Source: REEB95 sp963810055 (GTDB lineage: Bacteria > Pseudomonadota > Alphaproteobacteria > ATCC43930 > CGMCC-115725). From it: a stretch of 64,000 nucleotides of DNA. Positions 18,074 to 26,500 of the stretch are shown here, in pieces. The stretch is taken from NCBI GenBank assembly GCA_963810055.1, contig CAWEME010000009.1, forward strand, positions 71,379 to 135,378, read 5' to 3'. The translations under genes were made by a program, and so were the position numbers. Every line of letters begins with the position of its first letter. Positions within the stretch are counted from its first letter, which is position 1. The notes beneath the pieces were generated by a model. The model saw only the letters and a list, made by a program, of their open reading frames with translations. It was not told where the DNA came from and did no database searches.

Positions 18074-19657
18074 TCAGTTTCCCGAGCGTTGACGCAATTT
18101 GAAGCGCTGGATCTTGCCGGTGGCGGTTTTCGGCAGTTCGGCGGCGAATTCGATCCAACGCGGATATTTGAACGGCGCGAGCCGCGACTTGACGTGCTCT
18201 TGCAGCGCGTTCGCGAGCTGCGCCGAGCCGGCCTGGCCGGGCTTGAGCACGACGAAGGCCTTCGGCTTGATGAGATGTTTCTCGTCCGGCACGCCCACCA
18301 CCGCCGCCTCGAGCACCGCCTCATGCGTCATCAGCGCGGCCTCGACCTCGAAGGGCGAGACGTACATGCCGCTCACCTTCAGCATGTCGTCGGTGCGGCC
18401 GCCATAGGTGTAATAGCCCTGCGCGTCGCGCGTGTATTTGTCGCCGCTCCGGGTCCAGCGCCCGAGGAAGGTATCGCGGCTCTTTTCGCGGTTGTTCCAG
18501 TAATAGGCGGCGCTGGTCGGGCCCGAGATCTGGAGCTCGCCGAGCTCGCCGTCCTTCACCGGCTGACCCTGCTCGTCGAGCAGGCGGATTTCGTAGCCCG
18601 GCACCGGCATGCCGGTGGTGCCGTAACGCACCTGGCCCGGCCGGTTGGACACGAAGATGTGCAGCATCTCGGTCGAGCCGATGCCGTCCAGGATCTCGAC
18701 GCCGAGGCGCTCGGTCCAGCGCTTGCCGACGTCCTCGGGCAGGGCCTCGCCGGCGGACGCGCAGCGCCGCAACGCGATCTCCCCGCGCTTCGGCATCTCG
18801 GGGCTCGCGAGCATGGCGGCATAGAGCGTCGGCACGCCGTAGAAGATGGTCGGCTTCTTTTCCTTCAGCACGCGCGCGACCGAGCCCGGCGTCGGCCGTT
18901 CGGCCATGAGGATGCTGGTCGCCCCGACCGCCAGCGGGAAGGTCAGCCCGTTGCCGAGGCCGTAGGCGAAAAACAGCTTGGCGGCGGAGAACACCGTGTC
19001 GGTTTCGCGGATCCCGAGTACGGGTATGGCGTAGAGATCGGCGGTCAATATCAAATGCGACTGGAGATGCACCGCGCCCTTGGGCGTGCCGGTCGAGCCC
19101 GAGGAGTAAAGCCAGAAGCAGACGTCGTCGCAGGTGGTGGGCGCGGCTTTGGCCTTGGGTTCCGCTTCGGCCAGAAGCTTGGAAAAATTCAGGCGGCCGG
19201 CGGGCGTTTTCTCGCCCGAGACGATCACGTGTTTCAGGGCCGGCTGGTTCGCCAGCACCGGCGCGATTTTCTCGTAAAGCGCGTCGGAGACGATGAGCGC
19301 CTTGGCGCGGCTGTCGCGCAGCATGAAATCGTAGTCGTTGGATGTCAGCAGCGTGTTGAGCGGCACCGGCACGATGCCGGCCTTGATCGCGCCCAGGAAC
19401 GCGACCGGAAAATCCACCGTGTCGAGCAGGCAAAGCGCGATCCGGTTTTCCGGCTCGATGCCGAGCTTGCGCAACGCGTTGGCGGCGCGGTCGACGCGCT
19501 CGGCCAATTGCGCGTAGGTGAGGCTGGTGCGGTCGTCGATGAAGGCGGTCTTGCTGGCGCGAACCGCGAGATGACGGCCCACGAGATCGACGGCGGCGTT
19601 GTAATCGCGCGGGATCGAAACCCGCGGCGCCTCCGCGGCCGATCCGTCGGCGACCAT
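18074..19657 (-). CDS. badA: Benzoate-CoA ligase
   Basis: AMP-forming ligase, 527 residues, activating benzoate to benzoyl-CoA, the entry to the reductive pathway in the adjacent module. Adenylation motifs: WLYSSGSTGTPKGAVHLQSH (A3 P-loop), EILDGIGSTEMLHIF (A5), YYTYGGRTDDMLKVSGMYVS (A8) and KTATGKIQRFKLR with the A10 lysine. GSTEMLHIF and FFAYGLGNGLTFPLAVG closely resemble the benzoate-CoA ligase subfamily. ATG 19657 is chosen because GGGAGGA lies 5 bases upstream. Exact preference among benzoate, fluorobenzoate and similar acids cannot be read off. Confidence 0.88.
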   Translation of the reverse strand: MVADGSAAEAPRVSIPRDYNAAVDLVGRHLAVRASKTAFIDDRTSLTYAQLAERVDRAANALRKLGIEPENRIALCLLDTVDFPVAFLGAIKAGIVPVPLNTLLTSNDYDFMLRDSRAKALIVSDALYEKIAPVLANQPALKHVIVSGEKTPAGRLNFSKLLAEAEPKAKAAPTTCDDVCFWLYSSGSTGTPKGAVHLQSHLILTADLYAIPVLGIRETDTVFSAAKLFFAYGLGNGLTFPLAVGATSILMAERPTPGSVARVLKEKKPTIFYGVPTLYAAMLASPEMPKRGEIALRRCASAGEALPEDVGKRWTERLGVEILDGIGSTEMLHIFVSNRPGQVRYGTTGMPVPGYEIRLLDEQGQPVKDGELGELQISGPTSAAYYWNNREKSRDTFLGRWTRSGDKYTRDAQGYYTYGGRTDDMLKVSGMYVSPFEVEAALMTHEAVLEAAVVGVPDEKHLIKPKAFVVLKPGQAGSAQLANALQEHVKSRLAPFKYPRWIEFAAELPKTATGKIQRFKLRQRSGN

Positions 19658-19962
19658 GTTGTCCTCCCTAAAATCAGCCTTCTTATCGCTTATTATACAA
19701 GAAATATGCGCCCCGGGCGTTTTAACCGTCAAGCATTAATTTGCATATGCGGGAATTCGGATGCGATATAATACGCATCAAACAAAATCGCAAAACATGG
19801 CGCCGCCACCGGCAAGAAAATCCGAGTGCAACGTCACCGGCAGAGTAAGATGCGCTTACGGGAACCGACGGCGCGCCCGCAAATTATTCGCAACCGCCGG
19901 CGTGGAGAACGAGGCTCCCCTCGTGCCACCGCCTGCCAGGACGTGAACGGAGACCGCCCGCG
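19658..19962. promoter_or_regulatory. AT-rich divergent control region with inverted repeat over a -10-like box
   Basis: A 305-base non-coding region between the benzoate ligase (minus) and the hemerythrin gene (plus), clearly more AT-rich than its surroundings. GATGCG (19760-19765) and CGCATC (19774-19779) form an inverted repeat around ATATAATA, so a TATAAT box at 19767-19772 is enclosed by a likely operator. On the minus strand a TATAAT lies at 19697-19692, and a TTGACG around 19730 is followed 18 bases on by CATATT. Which box is used is unknown. Confidence 0.45.
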
Positions 19963-20466
19963 ATGGAGCTGCAAAGACATGTCTGCCGTTCGCTCCATGA
20001 CGACCATGTGGCGACGCTCGCCTTGCTCGGACGGCTGGAGGCGTTGCTCGGACGGCATGCCCGAACCAGCGCGCCCGCTTCCGGCGATCCGGAAGCGGCG
20101 CGGCTGCTGAAAGACCTGATCACCGCCGTCGAAACCGAGATCGGCGTTCACTTCGCTTTCGAGGAGGACGCCACCTTTCCGCTGCTCGCGGCTTCCGGCG
20201 GCGGCGAGATGATCGAGCTGCTGACCGGCGAACACGGCGAAATCCTGCCCTTGGCGCATCGCCTGGTGGCGCTGGCCAAGCGCGCCCGCGAGGCGGGCTT
20301 TTCGGCCGAAAGCTGGAGCGAGTTTCATGGCGCCGGCGCCGAGCTCATCACGCGGCTGGTTTCCCACATCGAGAAAGAGGAAATGGGATTTCTGCCGGCG
20401 CTGGACGAGGCGCTCGACGAGGACACGGACGGCAGGCTCGCCCTCGAGCTGGCGGCGCGCCGCTGA
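19963..20466 (+). CDS. Hemerythrin HHE-domain protein
   Basis: A 167-residue four-helix protein of the hemerythrin/HHE cation-binding family. Candidate di-iron ligands are the histidines and acids in SLHDDHVATL, VHFAFEEDATFP, GEHGEILPLAHR and VSHIEKEEMGF, spread one or two per helix as expected. Such proteins bind O2 or NO or buffer iron. Beside an oxygen-sensitive pathway, oxygen or NO sensing or scavenging is plausible. It precedes the tandem GNAT gene by 32 bases. Confidence 0.85.
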   Translation: MELQRHVCRSLHDDHVATLALLGRLEALLGRHARTSAPASGDPEAARLLKDLITAVETEIGVHFAFEEDATFPLLAASGGGEMIELLTGEHGEILPLAHRLVALAKRAREAGFSAESWSEFHGAGAELITRLVSHIEKEEMGFLPALDEALDEDTDGRLALELAARR

Positions 20467-20498
20467 ACATTGAACGAAGCAGGATGGAGGACCGAGCG

Positions 20499-21548
20499 AT
20501 GGCGACCAAGCGAACGGGCGGCGCAAAGCCCAAAACTTCCGGCGGATCGCCCAAGCTGCGCCCGCTCAAGAGCGGCGATCTCGAAGCCATCGTCGCCATC
20601 GACCGCGTCGCCGCCGGACGGTCGCGCCGCGGCTTCTTTGAAAAACGCCTGGCGCATCTTTCGCGCGAACCGGGCGCCTTCGTGGCCCTGGCCGCCGAAC
20701 AGGGCGGCAAGCTCGCGGGTTTCGCCTTCGCCCGTCTCTACGAGGGCGAGTTCGGCGGCGGGGCGCCGGAAGCCTCGCTCGACGCCATCGGCGTCGACGC
20801 CAAGGCGAGAGGCCACGGCATCGGACGCCAACTGGTCGAGGGCGTGGCCAAGGCCATGCGCAGCCACGGCGTTTCGGAGCTGTCGACCCAGGCTGATTGG
20901 ACCGAGGCGGAGCTGATGGGCTTCTTCGCCCACACCGACTTCGCCTTGGCGCCGCGCATCGTGCTCGAATGCCCCGTCGCCGATGCCGAAGAGAGACGGC
21001 CCCCGATGCCGCCCGCCCGGACCAGGACTTCCGCGCATGCTTCGGGCGCGGCGGTCGAACTCGATTACAGCGGCCCCTCGGGCGACGATTTCGAGTTGCT
21101 GGCGCGCGACCGCGTGCCGATCCGGTCGATGACTCCGGGCGATCTCGCCGCCATCGTGCATATCGACAAACGCATCACCGGGCGCGACCGGCAGGCCTAT
21201 TACAAGCGCAAGCTGGCCGAGGCGATGGAAGAATCCGCGGTGCGCGTCTCGCTGGTGGCCGAGCTCGACGGCCGGGTCGCGGGGGTCATCATGGCGCGGG
21301 TCGAATTCGGCGAATTCGGCCACTCCGAGCCCGAGGCCGTGATGGACACGATCGGCGTCGATCCGGATTACGGCCACAAGGACGTGGCCAGCGCCCTGTT
21401 GTCGCAACTTTTGACCAATCTGGCGGGGCTGCGCGTCGAAAGGCTGCGCACCGAGGTGAGGTGGAACCATTTCGGCCTGCTGAGCTTCCTCGACCGCATG
21501 GGGTTCCGGCCGCACCGGCGTCTGGCGCTCCGCCGCGCCCTCGGCTGA
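20499..21548 (+). CDS. Protein with two GNAT acetyltransferase domains
   Basis: A 349-residue protein with two GCN5-related N-acetyltransferase domains in tandem. Domain 1 (about residues 18-160) has the acetyl-CoA loop IGVDAKARGHGIGRQLVEGV; domain 2 (about 200-349) has IGVDPDYGHKDVASALLSQL, which lacks the usual R/Q-x-x-G-x-G/A and may bind CoA weakly. ATG 20499 is preferred to 20484 because GGAGGA sits 6 bases before it. Substrate unknown; similar proteins occur near aromatic catabolic genes, and protein-lysine acetylation is one possibility. Confidence 0.8.
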   Translation: MATKRTGGAKPKTSGGSPKLRPLKSGDLEAIVAIDRVAAGRSRRGFFEKRLAHLSREPGAFVALAAEQGGKLAGFAFARLYEGEFGGGAPEASLDAIGVDAKARGHGIGRQLVEGVAKAMRSHGVSELSTQADWTEAELMGFFAHTDFALAPRIVLECPVADAEERRPPMPPARTRTSAHASGAAVELDYSGPSGDDFELLARDRVPIRSMTPGDLAAIVHIDKRITGRDRQAYYKRKLAEAMEESAVRVSLVAELDGRVAGVIMARVEFGEFGHSEPEAVMDTIGVDPDYGHKDVASALLSQLLTNLAGLRVERLRTEVRWNHFGLLSFLDRMGFRPHRRLALRRALG

Positions 21549-21552
21549 CCCG

Positions 21553-21568
21553 CGCCCGGAAACGGGCG
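21553..21568. terminator. Hairpin between convergent genes
   Basis: CGCCCG, tetraloop GAAA, CGGGCG: a perfect 6-bp stem with a GNRA loop between the GNAT gene (plus) and ferredoxin gene (minus), followed by TT. It probably ends both transcripts. Confidence 0.6.
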
Positions 21569-21569
21569 T

Positions 21570-21815
21570 TCAGCCGTGGATCTGCTTGTACTTGGCGAGC
21601 AGCTCTTCCTGGGTCTCGCGGAAGTCGGGATTCGGCACGATGCAATCCGCCGGGCACACCAGCTTGCATTGCGGCTCGTCCTCGGCGCCGACGCATTCGG
21701 TGCAGCGCAAGGGATCGATCACGTAGATCGAGGGGCCGACGCTGATCGCCTCGTTGGGGCACACCGGTTTGCAGGCGTCGCAATTCGTGCAGGTATCGAC
21801 AATCAGCAAGGCCAT
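21570..21815 (-). CDS. 2[4Fe-4S] ferredoxin of the benzoyl-CoA reductase operon
   Basis: An 81-residue ferredoxin with two clusters: CTNCDACKPVCPN (Cys9, 12, 15, 19) and CTECVGAEDEPQCKLVCP, whose long Cx2C-x8-C spacing is typical of the Allochromatium/Thauera-type ferredoxin. In Thauera a ferredoxin of this type carries electrons from 2-oxoglutarate:ferredoxin oxidoreductase to benzoyl-CoA reductase; here it is the last gene of the bcr operon. ATG 21815 has GGAGGA at 4 bases. This start discards an unrelated upstream extension of the frame. Confidence 0.92.
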   Translation of the reverse strand: MALLIVDTCTNCDACKPVCPNEAISVGPSIYVIDPLRCTECVGAEDEPQCKLVCPADCIVPNPDFRETQEELLAKYKQIHG

Positions 21816-21843
21816 GAAATCCTCCGTGTATCCGGCAACGCCA

Positions 21844-22680
21844 TCATGCCGCGAGCTGGCCGAGACGCGCCAGCTTCTGGTGGCGGAACGCGCCCCAGAG
21901 CGCGGCGCCGATGGCGCCGGCATAGATCGAGTCCGGGTGGTTGCGAACGGGGAAGGTAACCTTTTCCTTCTCCATCGCCTCCTGCATGCAGGCGACCAGG
22001 CCTTCGTCGAGCGCGAGGCCGCCGGTCATGAGCACCGTGCCGTCGAGCGTGCCGACGGTCTTCAGGAGCTTGGCCAGGCGGTCGGCCATGGCCGAATGGA
22101 TGCCCTTGAGGATGTTGGAGGCGGTGATCCCGCGCGACACCATGTTGATGACGTCGGTTTCGGCGAGCACGGCGCAGATGCCGCTGACTTTCTCCGGATT
22201 GTCGGCCTGCTTGGACAACCCGCCGATCTCGTCCTGGGCGATGCCGAGATAGCGTGCGATGTTCTCGAGGAACTGGCCGGAGCCCGACGCGCACTGGCTG
22301 GTCATCTTGTAGCTCAGCACCTTGCCGCGCGCGTCGATCCGGATGGCGCGGCCGTGCAGCGCGCCGACGTCGAGCGCCGCGCGCGTCGCGGGATCGAGAT
22401 AGATGGCGCCGCGGCCGTGCGTGGTCATGGAATAGAAGTGGCCGGTATGGAAGTCGAGCGCCTCGCCGTCGCCGGTGGTGGCGACATAGGCGACGTCGCC
22501 GGGCTTGAGCGAGGCCTCTTCGAGGGATTGGCGATAGGCTTCGGTCGCGAGCTCGAAGGGGTTGCCCTGGCGCACCCGGTCGGTGCGCTTGGTGAGCCAG
22601 CGCGTCTGGTCGCCGTCGACCTCGAACAGCACGGTCTTGACGGCGCCGGTTCCGATGTCGATGCCTGCGGTTGCGATCAT
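21844..22680 (-). CDS. bcrD: Benzoyl-CoA reductase subunit D
   Basis: ATP-binding activator subunit of class I benzoyl-CoA reductase, 278 residues. It has the ASKHA phosphate loop GIDIGTGAVKTVLFE and the cysteines KMTSQCASGSGQFLEN and SGICAVLAE that, with the A subunit, bind the bridging [4Fe-4S] cluster. ATP hydrolysis by the A/D pair drives low-potential electrons to the B/C catalytic pair. Fourteen bases separate it from bcrA; the ATG at 22680 has GGAAG just upstream. Confidence 0.93.
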   Translation of the reverse strand: MIATAGIDIGTGAVKTVLFEVDGDQTRWLTKRTDRVRQGNPFELATEAYRQSLEEASLKPGDVAYVATTGDGEALDFHTGHFYSMTTHGRGAIYLDPATRAALDVGALHGRAIRIDARGKVLSYKMTSQCASGSGQFLENIARYLGIAQDEIGGLSKQADNPEKVSGICAVLAETDVINMVSRGITASNILKGIHSAMADRLAKLLKTVGTLDGTVLMTGGLALDEGLVACMQEAMEKEKVTFPVRNHPDSIYAGAIGAALWGAFRHQKLARLGQLAA

Positions 22681-22693
22681 GGCGTCTCTTCCT

Positions 22694-24007
22694 TCAATTC
22701 TCGACCGCGCGGCGGGCGAAGGCGGCGGCGCCCAAGGCCCCCGTGTAGATCGATTCCGGGTTGATGTTGATCACGCGGTCGCCGTAATTCTCCTTGATGA
22801 GCTGGCGCAGCTCCTTGACCGCGGCCTCGTTCTTGGCGACGCCGCCGGTGAAGGTGAACTGGTCGCGCACCCCGCCCGAGCGCGAGATGATCGACATGGC
22901 GCGCAGGATGATGGCGCGGTGCAGGCCGGCCAGGATGTCCTCGCGCTTTTCGCCGAGCGCCAGACGGTCGCGCAGCTCGGCGCCGGCGAACACGGTGCAG
23001 GTCGAGTTGATGCGGACCGTGCGCGTCGCCTTCATCGCCATCGGGCCGAGCTCGTGCAACCCCATGTTCATCTCGTCGGCGATGTAGCCGAGGTAGCGGC
23101 CGCAGCCGGCGGCGCAGCGGTCGTTCATCTGGAAGTTCTCGACGATGCCGCTGGCGTCCACCTGGATCGCCTTGGTGTCCTGGCCGCCGATGTCGAGCAC
23201 GGTGCGCGTATCGGGGTACATCATATGGGCGCCCAAGCCATGGCAGAGGATTTCGGAGCGGATGTGCTCCTTGGAGAAGGGCAGCGTCACGCGGCCGTAT
23301 CCCGTGCCGACGAGATAGGTGTCGTCGAGCGGAATCTCGAGGGCTTCGCGCACCAGCACGGAGACCTGGTCGGTCATCGACTTGATCGCCGCCGAGCTGA
23401 CCTTGACGCGGTCGAGCGCGCGCAGGAACTTGTCGCTCATGTCCTCGGCCGGCGGCCGGTTCTCCACGTCGATGATCGCCTTGTCGTAGACGTTGAGCAG
23501 GAGATCGTAGCTGAGCCCCGAGGAGGCCGCGATCTCCTGGCTGATCGCCATGAAGCGCGAGCCGGCGATGTCGCGGAAAAAATCGGATTTGCGCTTGGCG
23601 CCGGGTGCGAACAAGGCCGGGGCCTCCTCGCGCAGCCGGACGAAGATGGCTTCGAGCGCCTCGCGGATGTCCTTTTCCCGGCCCTTGAAGCGGTCGCCCT
23701 TGGCGTTGTTCTGGCAGGTGGCTTCGAGATCGGCGAGCTGCTCCAGGAACTGCTCGAGGCGGAAGCTGCGTTCGAGGTCGGCGAGGAAGTGCTCGATCCG
23801 CCCGTGCAGTCCCGGCAGCTTCGACAGCCCCTGGTGAAACAGGGTGAAGCGGGTGTTGATGAGCGCCTCGTAGCGCGCGACCCGGCAGGCGGTGTCGTAG
23901 TTCGAGCGCGAGTTGGTGATGCCGCGGCCGAGCACCTGAAGATTTTCGTCCATCACGATGGCCTTGGTCGTGGTGGAGCCGAGATCGACGCCGATGAAGC
24001 AGCGCAT
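22694..24007 (-). CDS. bcrA: Benzoyl-CoA reductase subunit A
   Basis: Larger ATP-binding subunit, 437 residues. Phosphate loop GVDLGSTTTKAIVMDE at the N terminus; the second half carries NDRCAAGCGRYLGYIADEMN and INSTCTVFAGAELRD with the cluster cysteines. A roughly 200-residue insert between the two halves of the ASKHA core is characteristic of BcrA/BadF compared with the D subunit. ATG 24007 has GGAAA upstream and the frame above it is unrelated. Order bcrC-bcrB-bcrA-bcrD is that of Thauera and of badDEFG. Confidence 0.94.
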   Translation of the reverse strand: MRCFIGVDLGSTTTKAIVMDENLQVLGRGITNSRSNYDTACRVARYEALINTRFTLFHQGLSKLPGLHGRIEHFLADLERSFRLEQFLEQLADLEATCQNNAKGDRFKGREKDIREALEAIFVRLREEAPALFAPGAKRKSDFFRDIAGSRFMAISQEIAASSGLSYDLLLNVYDKAIIDVENRPPAEDMSDKFLRALDRVKVSSAAIKSMTDQVSVLVREALEIPLDDTYLVGTGYGRVTLPFSKEHIRSEILCHGLGAHMMYPDTRTVLDIGGQDTKAIQVDASGIVENFQMNDRCAAGCGRYLGYIADEMNMGLHELGPMAMKATRTVRINSTCTVFAGAELRDRLALGEKREDILAGLHRAIILRAMSIISRSGGVRDQFTFTGGVAKNEAAVKELRQLIKENYGDRVININPESIYTGALGAAAFARRAVEN

Positions 24008-24024
24008 GGGATTTCCGCCTTTCT

Positions 24025-25332
24025 CTATTCGGCCGCCGAAGCCGGCGCCTTCGCGCCCTGCCGCTTCTGCTCGATCATCTGGAAGTAGCTTTCCAGCCGG
24101 TTCTTCACGTTGGCCGGCGAGAAGTAACGCGGGTCGACCAGATCGGTCTCGATGAAGGCGGCGGGCTTGCCGGTGCGGCGCTCGATCTCGCGCAGCATCA
24201 GAAGCTGGCCGGCGGAGAAGCTGTTGCAGCTCTTGATCGAGTTGACCAGCAGCCCGTCGGCTTCGTAATCGGTCATGTATTTCTCGAGCAGGCCGATGCG
24301 CGCGGGCAGGTTGCGGTTGGTGTAGCAGCCGAGGCAATACTCGGCGAGCGATTCCAGCGGATGGTCGGGATCGTGGCGGAAGCCCTGGTCGTAGATCCCG
24401 CCCACCTTGGTGTAGGAGCTGGCGACCACGACCGCGCCTTCCTCGTAGAACATCTTCCAGAAGTCGCGAAAGCTCGTCCAATTAGGCGGCCCTTCGACCA
24501 CGAGACGGTAGCGTTCCTCGTGCGCCTCGCCGTCGGGCGTCACGGGATACTGCTTCTTGGCGACGCGCTCGGCGATTTCGGCGCGCAGCAGCCGGTAATA
24601 CTCGGTCGCGTCCGGAGTGCCGCGGAAGGCGGTGAAGATCGGCCCGATGTAATAGACGCCGCCGAAATAGGCGTCGATCGGCGAGGGCTTGTTCTTGGCC
24701 GATTCGAGCACCCAGACGAAATCCTGCTCGGTCTTGGCCGATTCCTTCAGGTACTGGCGCAAACGGTCGATGTCGAACTTGACGCCGCTCACCCGTTCCA
24801 GCTTCGGGATGACCTCTTCCTTGATCTGCTTGACCACGTAGTCCCGCATGTTCTTCGTGGCTTTGCCGTCGCCCTCGTAGGGCACGTGCAGCATCGCGGT
24901 CTCGCACTTGTATTGCTCGCGCAGCAGCTCGAACCATTTCATGAAGGTGAAGCAGCCGGTATAGGACAGCAGCAGCAAATCCGGATCCGGCAGCGGCCTG
25001 CCGTCGGGGCCGAGATTGCCCTTGGCGATCGAGCCCAGATCGGCCTTGACGTAGGTGCAGACATCCTCCGAATGGCCGCGCTTCTCCGCCTCCATGATGA
25101 AGGCGCCGCTCTTCTTGCGCATGGCGTTCTGGATGGCGTTGATCTCGGGCAGGTTGTTGACCACGTCGAAGCACATCATCAGCTCGTTGAGATTGCCCGG
25201 CACGAAGGTCGAGACCACCTTGCGGCCTTTCTCCTTGGCGGTGGCGAGCAGCTCGTAGTTGCCGGCGATCATCTCCTTCTGCTTGAGCATGGAGAGTTCC
25301 TTGACGGCCTCGGCGGCGGGCATGGCGCTCAT
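24025..25332 (-). CDS. bcrB: Benzoyl-CoA reductase subunit B
   Basis: Catalytic-module subunit, 435 residues, of the 2-hydroxyacyl-CoA dehydratase beta family. Cysteines that can hold the [4Fe-4S] cluster are in LSYTGCFTFMKW, EYCLGCYTNRN and SIKSCNSFS. With BcrC it binds benzoyl-CoA and performs the two-electron ring reduction to cyclohexa-1,5-diene-1-carbonyl-CoA. ATG 25332 overlaps the bcrC stop (ATGA) and has GGAG 7 bases before it; the in-frame ATG at 25344 is the alternative. Confidence 0.94.
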   Translation of the reverse strand: MSAMPAAEAVKELSMLKQKEMIAGNYELLATAKEKGRKVVSTFVPGNLNELMMCFDVVNNLPEINAIQNAMRKKSGAFIMEAEKRGHSEDVCTYVKADLGSIAKGNLGPDGRPLPDPDLLLLSYTGCFTFMKWFELLREQYKCETAMLHVPYEGDGKATKNMRDYVVKQIKEEVIPKLERVSGVKFDIDRLRQYLKESAKTEQDFVWVLESAKNKPSPIDAYFGGVYYIGPIFTAFRGTPDATEYYRLLRAEIAERVAKKQYPVTPDGEAHEERYRLVVEGPPNWTSFRDFWKMFYEEGAVVVASSYTKVGGIYDQGFRHDPDHPLESLAEYCLGCYTNRNLPARIGLLEKYMTDYEADGLLVNSIKSCNSFSAGQLLMLREIERRTGKPAAFIETDLVDPRYFSPANVKNRLESYFQMIEQKRQGAKAPASAAE

Positions 25333-26498
25333 TGGTTGCTCCATAATTTGATCGAATCGGCGAAAGTGCCGGCCTGCTCGCGGATGGGCTGCATCTGACC
25401 GGAATTCTCGGCGTATTTGAACGCGATGTAGGGAATGTTGTGCGCGGCCAGCACGTGTTGCAGCATCGGCCGCTCCAAGAGCGCCGGATCGCAGAAGCTC
25501 GGGCAGGCGAAGATGACGCCCTCGGCACCGGTGTTCTTGACCGCCTCGACCAAATAGAGGCCCTTCTTGGCTTCGCTGGGCTCGTATTTGGCCGAGGTGT
25601 TGTTGGAGTTGTGGAGATAGGCGTTGGCGAGGTTCTTGAGCGGATCGCCCTCGACCGCCACGTCGGACTTCTCCCAGCGGTTCACCAGCATGAAGTCGTC
25701 GTCGACGATGTAGCAGCCGGCGAGCTCGATCGACTTGATGAGGTTAAGCGGCGGCTGCTCGCAGAAGACGCCGGTGACGACCACGCGGGAATTGTCGCGC
25801 TTGGGCCGGTCTTCCGCGCCGGCGGCGGCGAGATATTCCTTCAGCAGCCGGTTGTGCTCCTCGACCGCCAGGATCTGGCCCGCGCGCATCAGCAAATAAA
25901 CTTCCACGGAAGGCGCCTTCCACGGCTGCTTGGCGCGGAAGGCGTAGACCTCGCGCGTCAGCCGGCGGCTTTCGTTGTAAAGCGCGATCGAGGCGCGGAG
26001 CGCCTCGTCGCTCACCGCGCGGCCGGACATCTCCGCGAGCATCTCCTTGAGCTCTTTCAACTCGTTGACGTAGAACTCGCCGCCGACGTCGTCGCGGTAG
26101 TTCTGCGGCACGTCGAAATAGCGGCTCTTCACCTTCGGGAACATGACCTTCCACATGCCCGACAGGTTGCGGATGACGTCGCAGATGCTGGGGAACAGCA
26201 TGCCGTCGACGAAATCGAGCCGCCCGGTCACGCCGAGTTCGACCGTCGAGCGCGGAATGCGGCAGATGTAGCTCTGGTAGTAGGCGTCGCCGTGAATGAC
26301 CTCGAGCTGATCGCCGCCGCCGAGCACGCCGAGCGGCAAGGCGCCCGCGGCGTGAATCAGTTCGCGCGGCACGTAAAAGGGCATGAAGCCCACCACCTTG
26401 CGGCCGGGCACCGCGGCCTTCCACTCGCGGGCATAGGTGAAATGCAGATCGTCGAACAGGTCCTGGCAGCGGGAGATGATTTCGGCGGTGGTCGTCAT
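25329..26498 (-). CDS. bcrC: Benzoyl-CoA reductase subunit C
   Basis: Second catalytic subunit, 389 residues, same dehydratase-like fold as BcrB. Cluster cysteines are in YICRIPRSTVELG, GVFCEQPPLN and FACPSFCDPALLE. Length and sequence type agree with Thauera BcrC/Rhodopseudomonas BadD. ATG 26498 is two bases after the dch stop, so dch and bcrC are closely coupled. Confidence 0.94.
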   Translation of the reverse strand: MTTTAEIISRCQDLFDDLHFTYAREWKAAVPGRKVVGFMPFYVPRELIHAAGALPLGVLGGGDQLEVIHGDAYYQSYICRIPRSTVELGVTGRLDFVDGMLFPSICDVIRNLSGMWKVMFPKVKSRYFDVPQNYRDDVGGEFYVNELKELKEMLAEMSGRAVSDEALRASIALYNESRRLTREVYAFRAKQPWKAPSVEVYLLMRAGQILAVEEHNRLLKEYLAAAGAEDRPKRDNSRVVVTGVFCEQPPLNLIKSIELAGCYIVDDDFMLVNRWEKSDVAVEGDPLKNLANAYLHNSNNTSAKYEPSEAKKGLYLVEAVKNTGAEGVIFACPSFCDPALLERPMLQHVLAAHNIPYIAFKYAENSGQMQPIREQAGTFADSIKLWSNQ

Positions 26499-26500
26499 GG

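Noticed and set aside
16907..19771. Long open plus-strand frame of about 954 codons
   Set aside because: Antisense to the binding-protein and benzoate ligase genes, both with clear motifs; composition is that of a GC-rich shadow frame.
19761..19946. Small ORF of 61 codons in the gap before the hemerythrin gene
   Set aside because: No ribosome-binding site, overlaps the inverted repeat and likely promoter, and the translation is basic and featureless.
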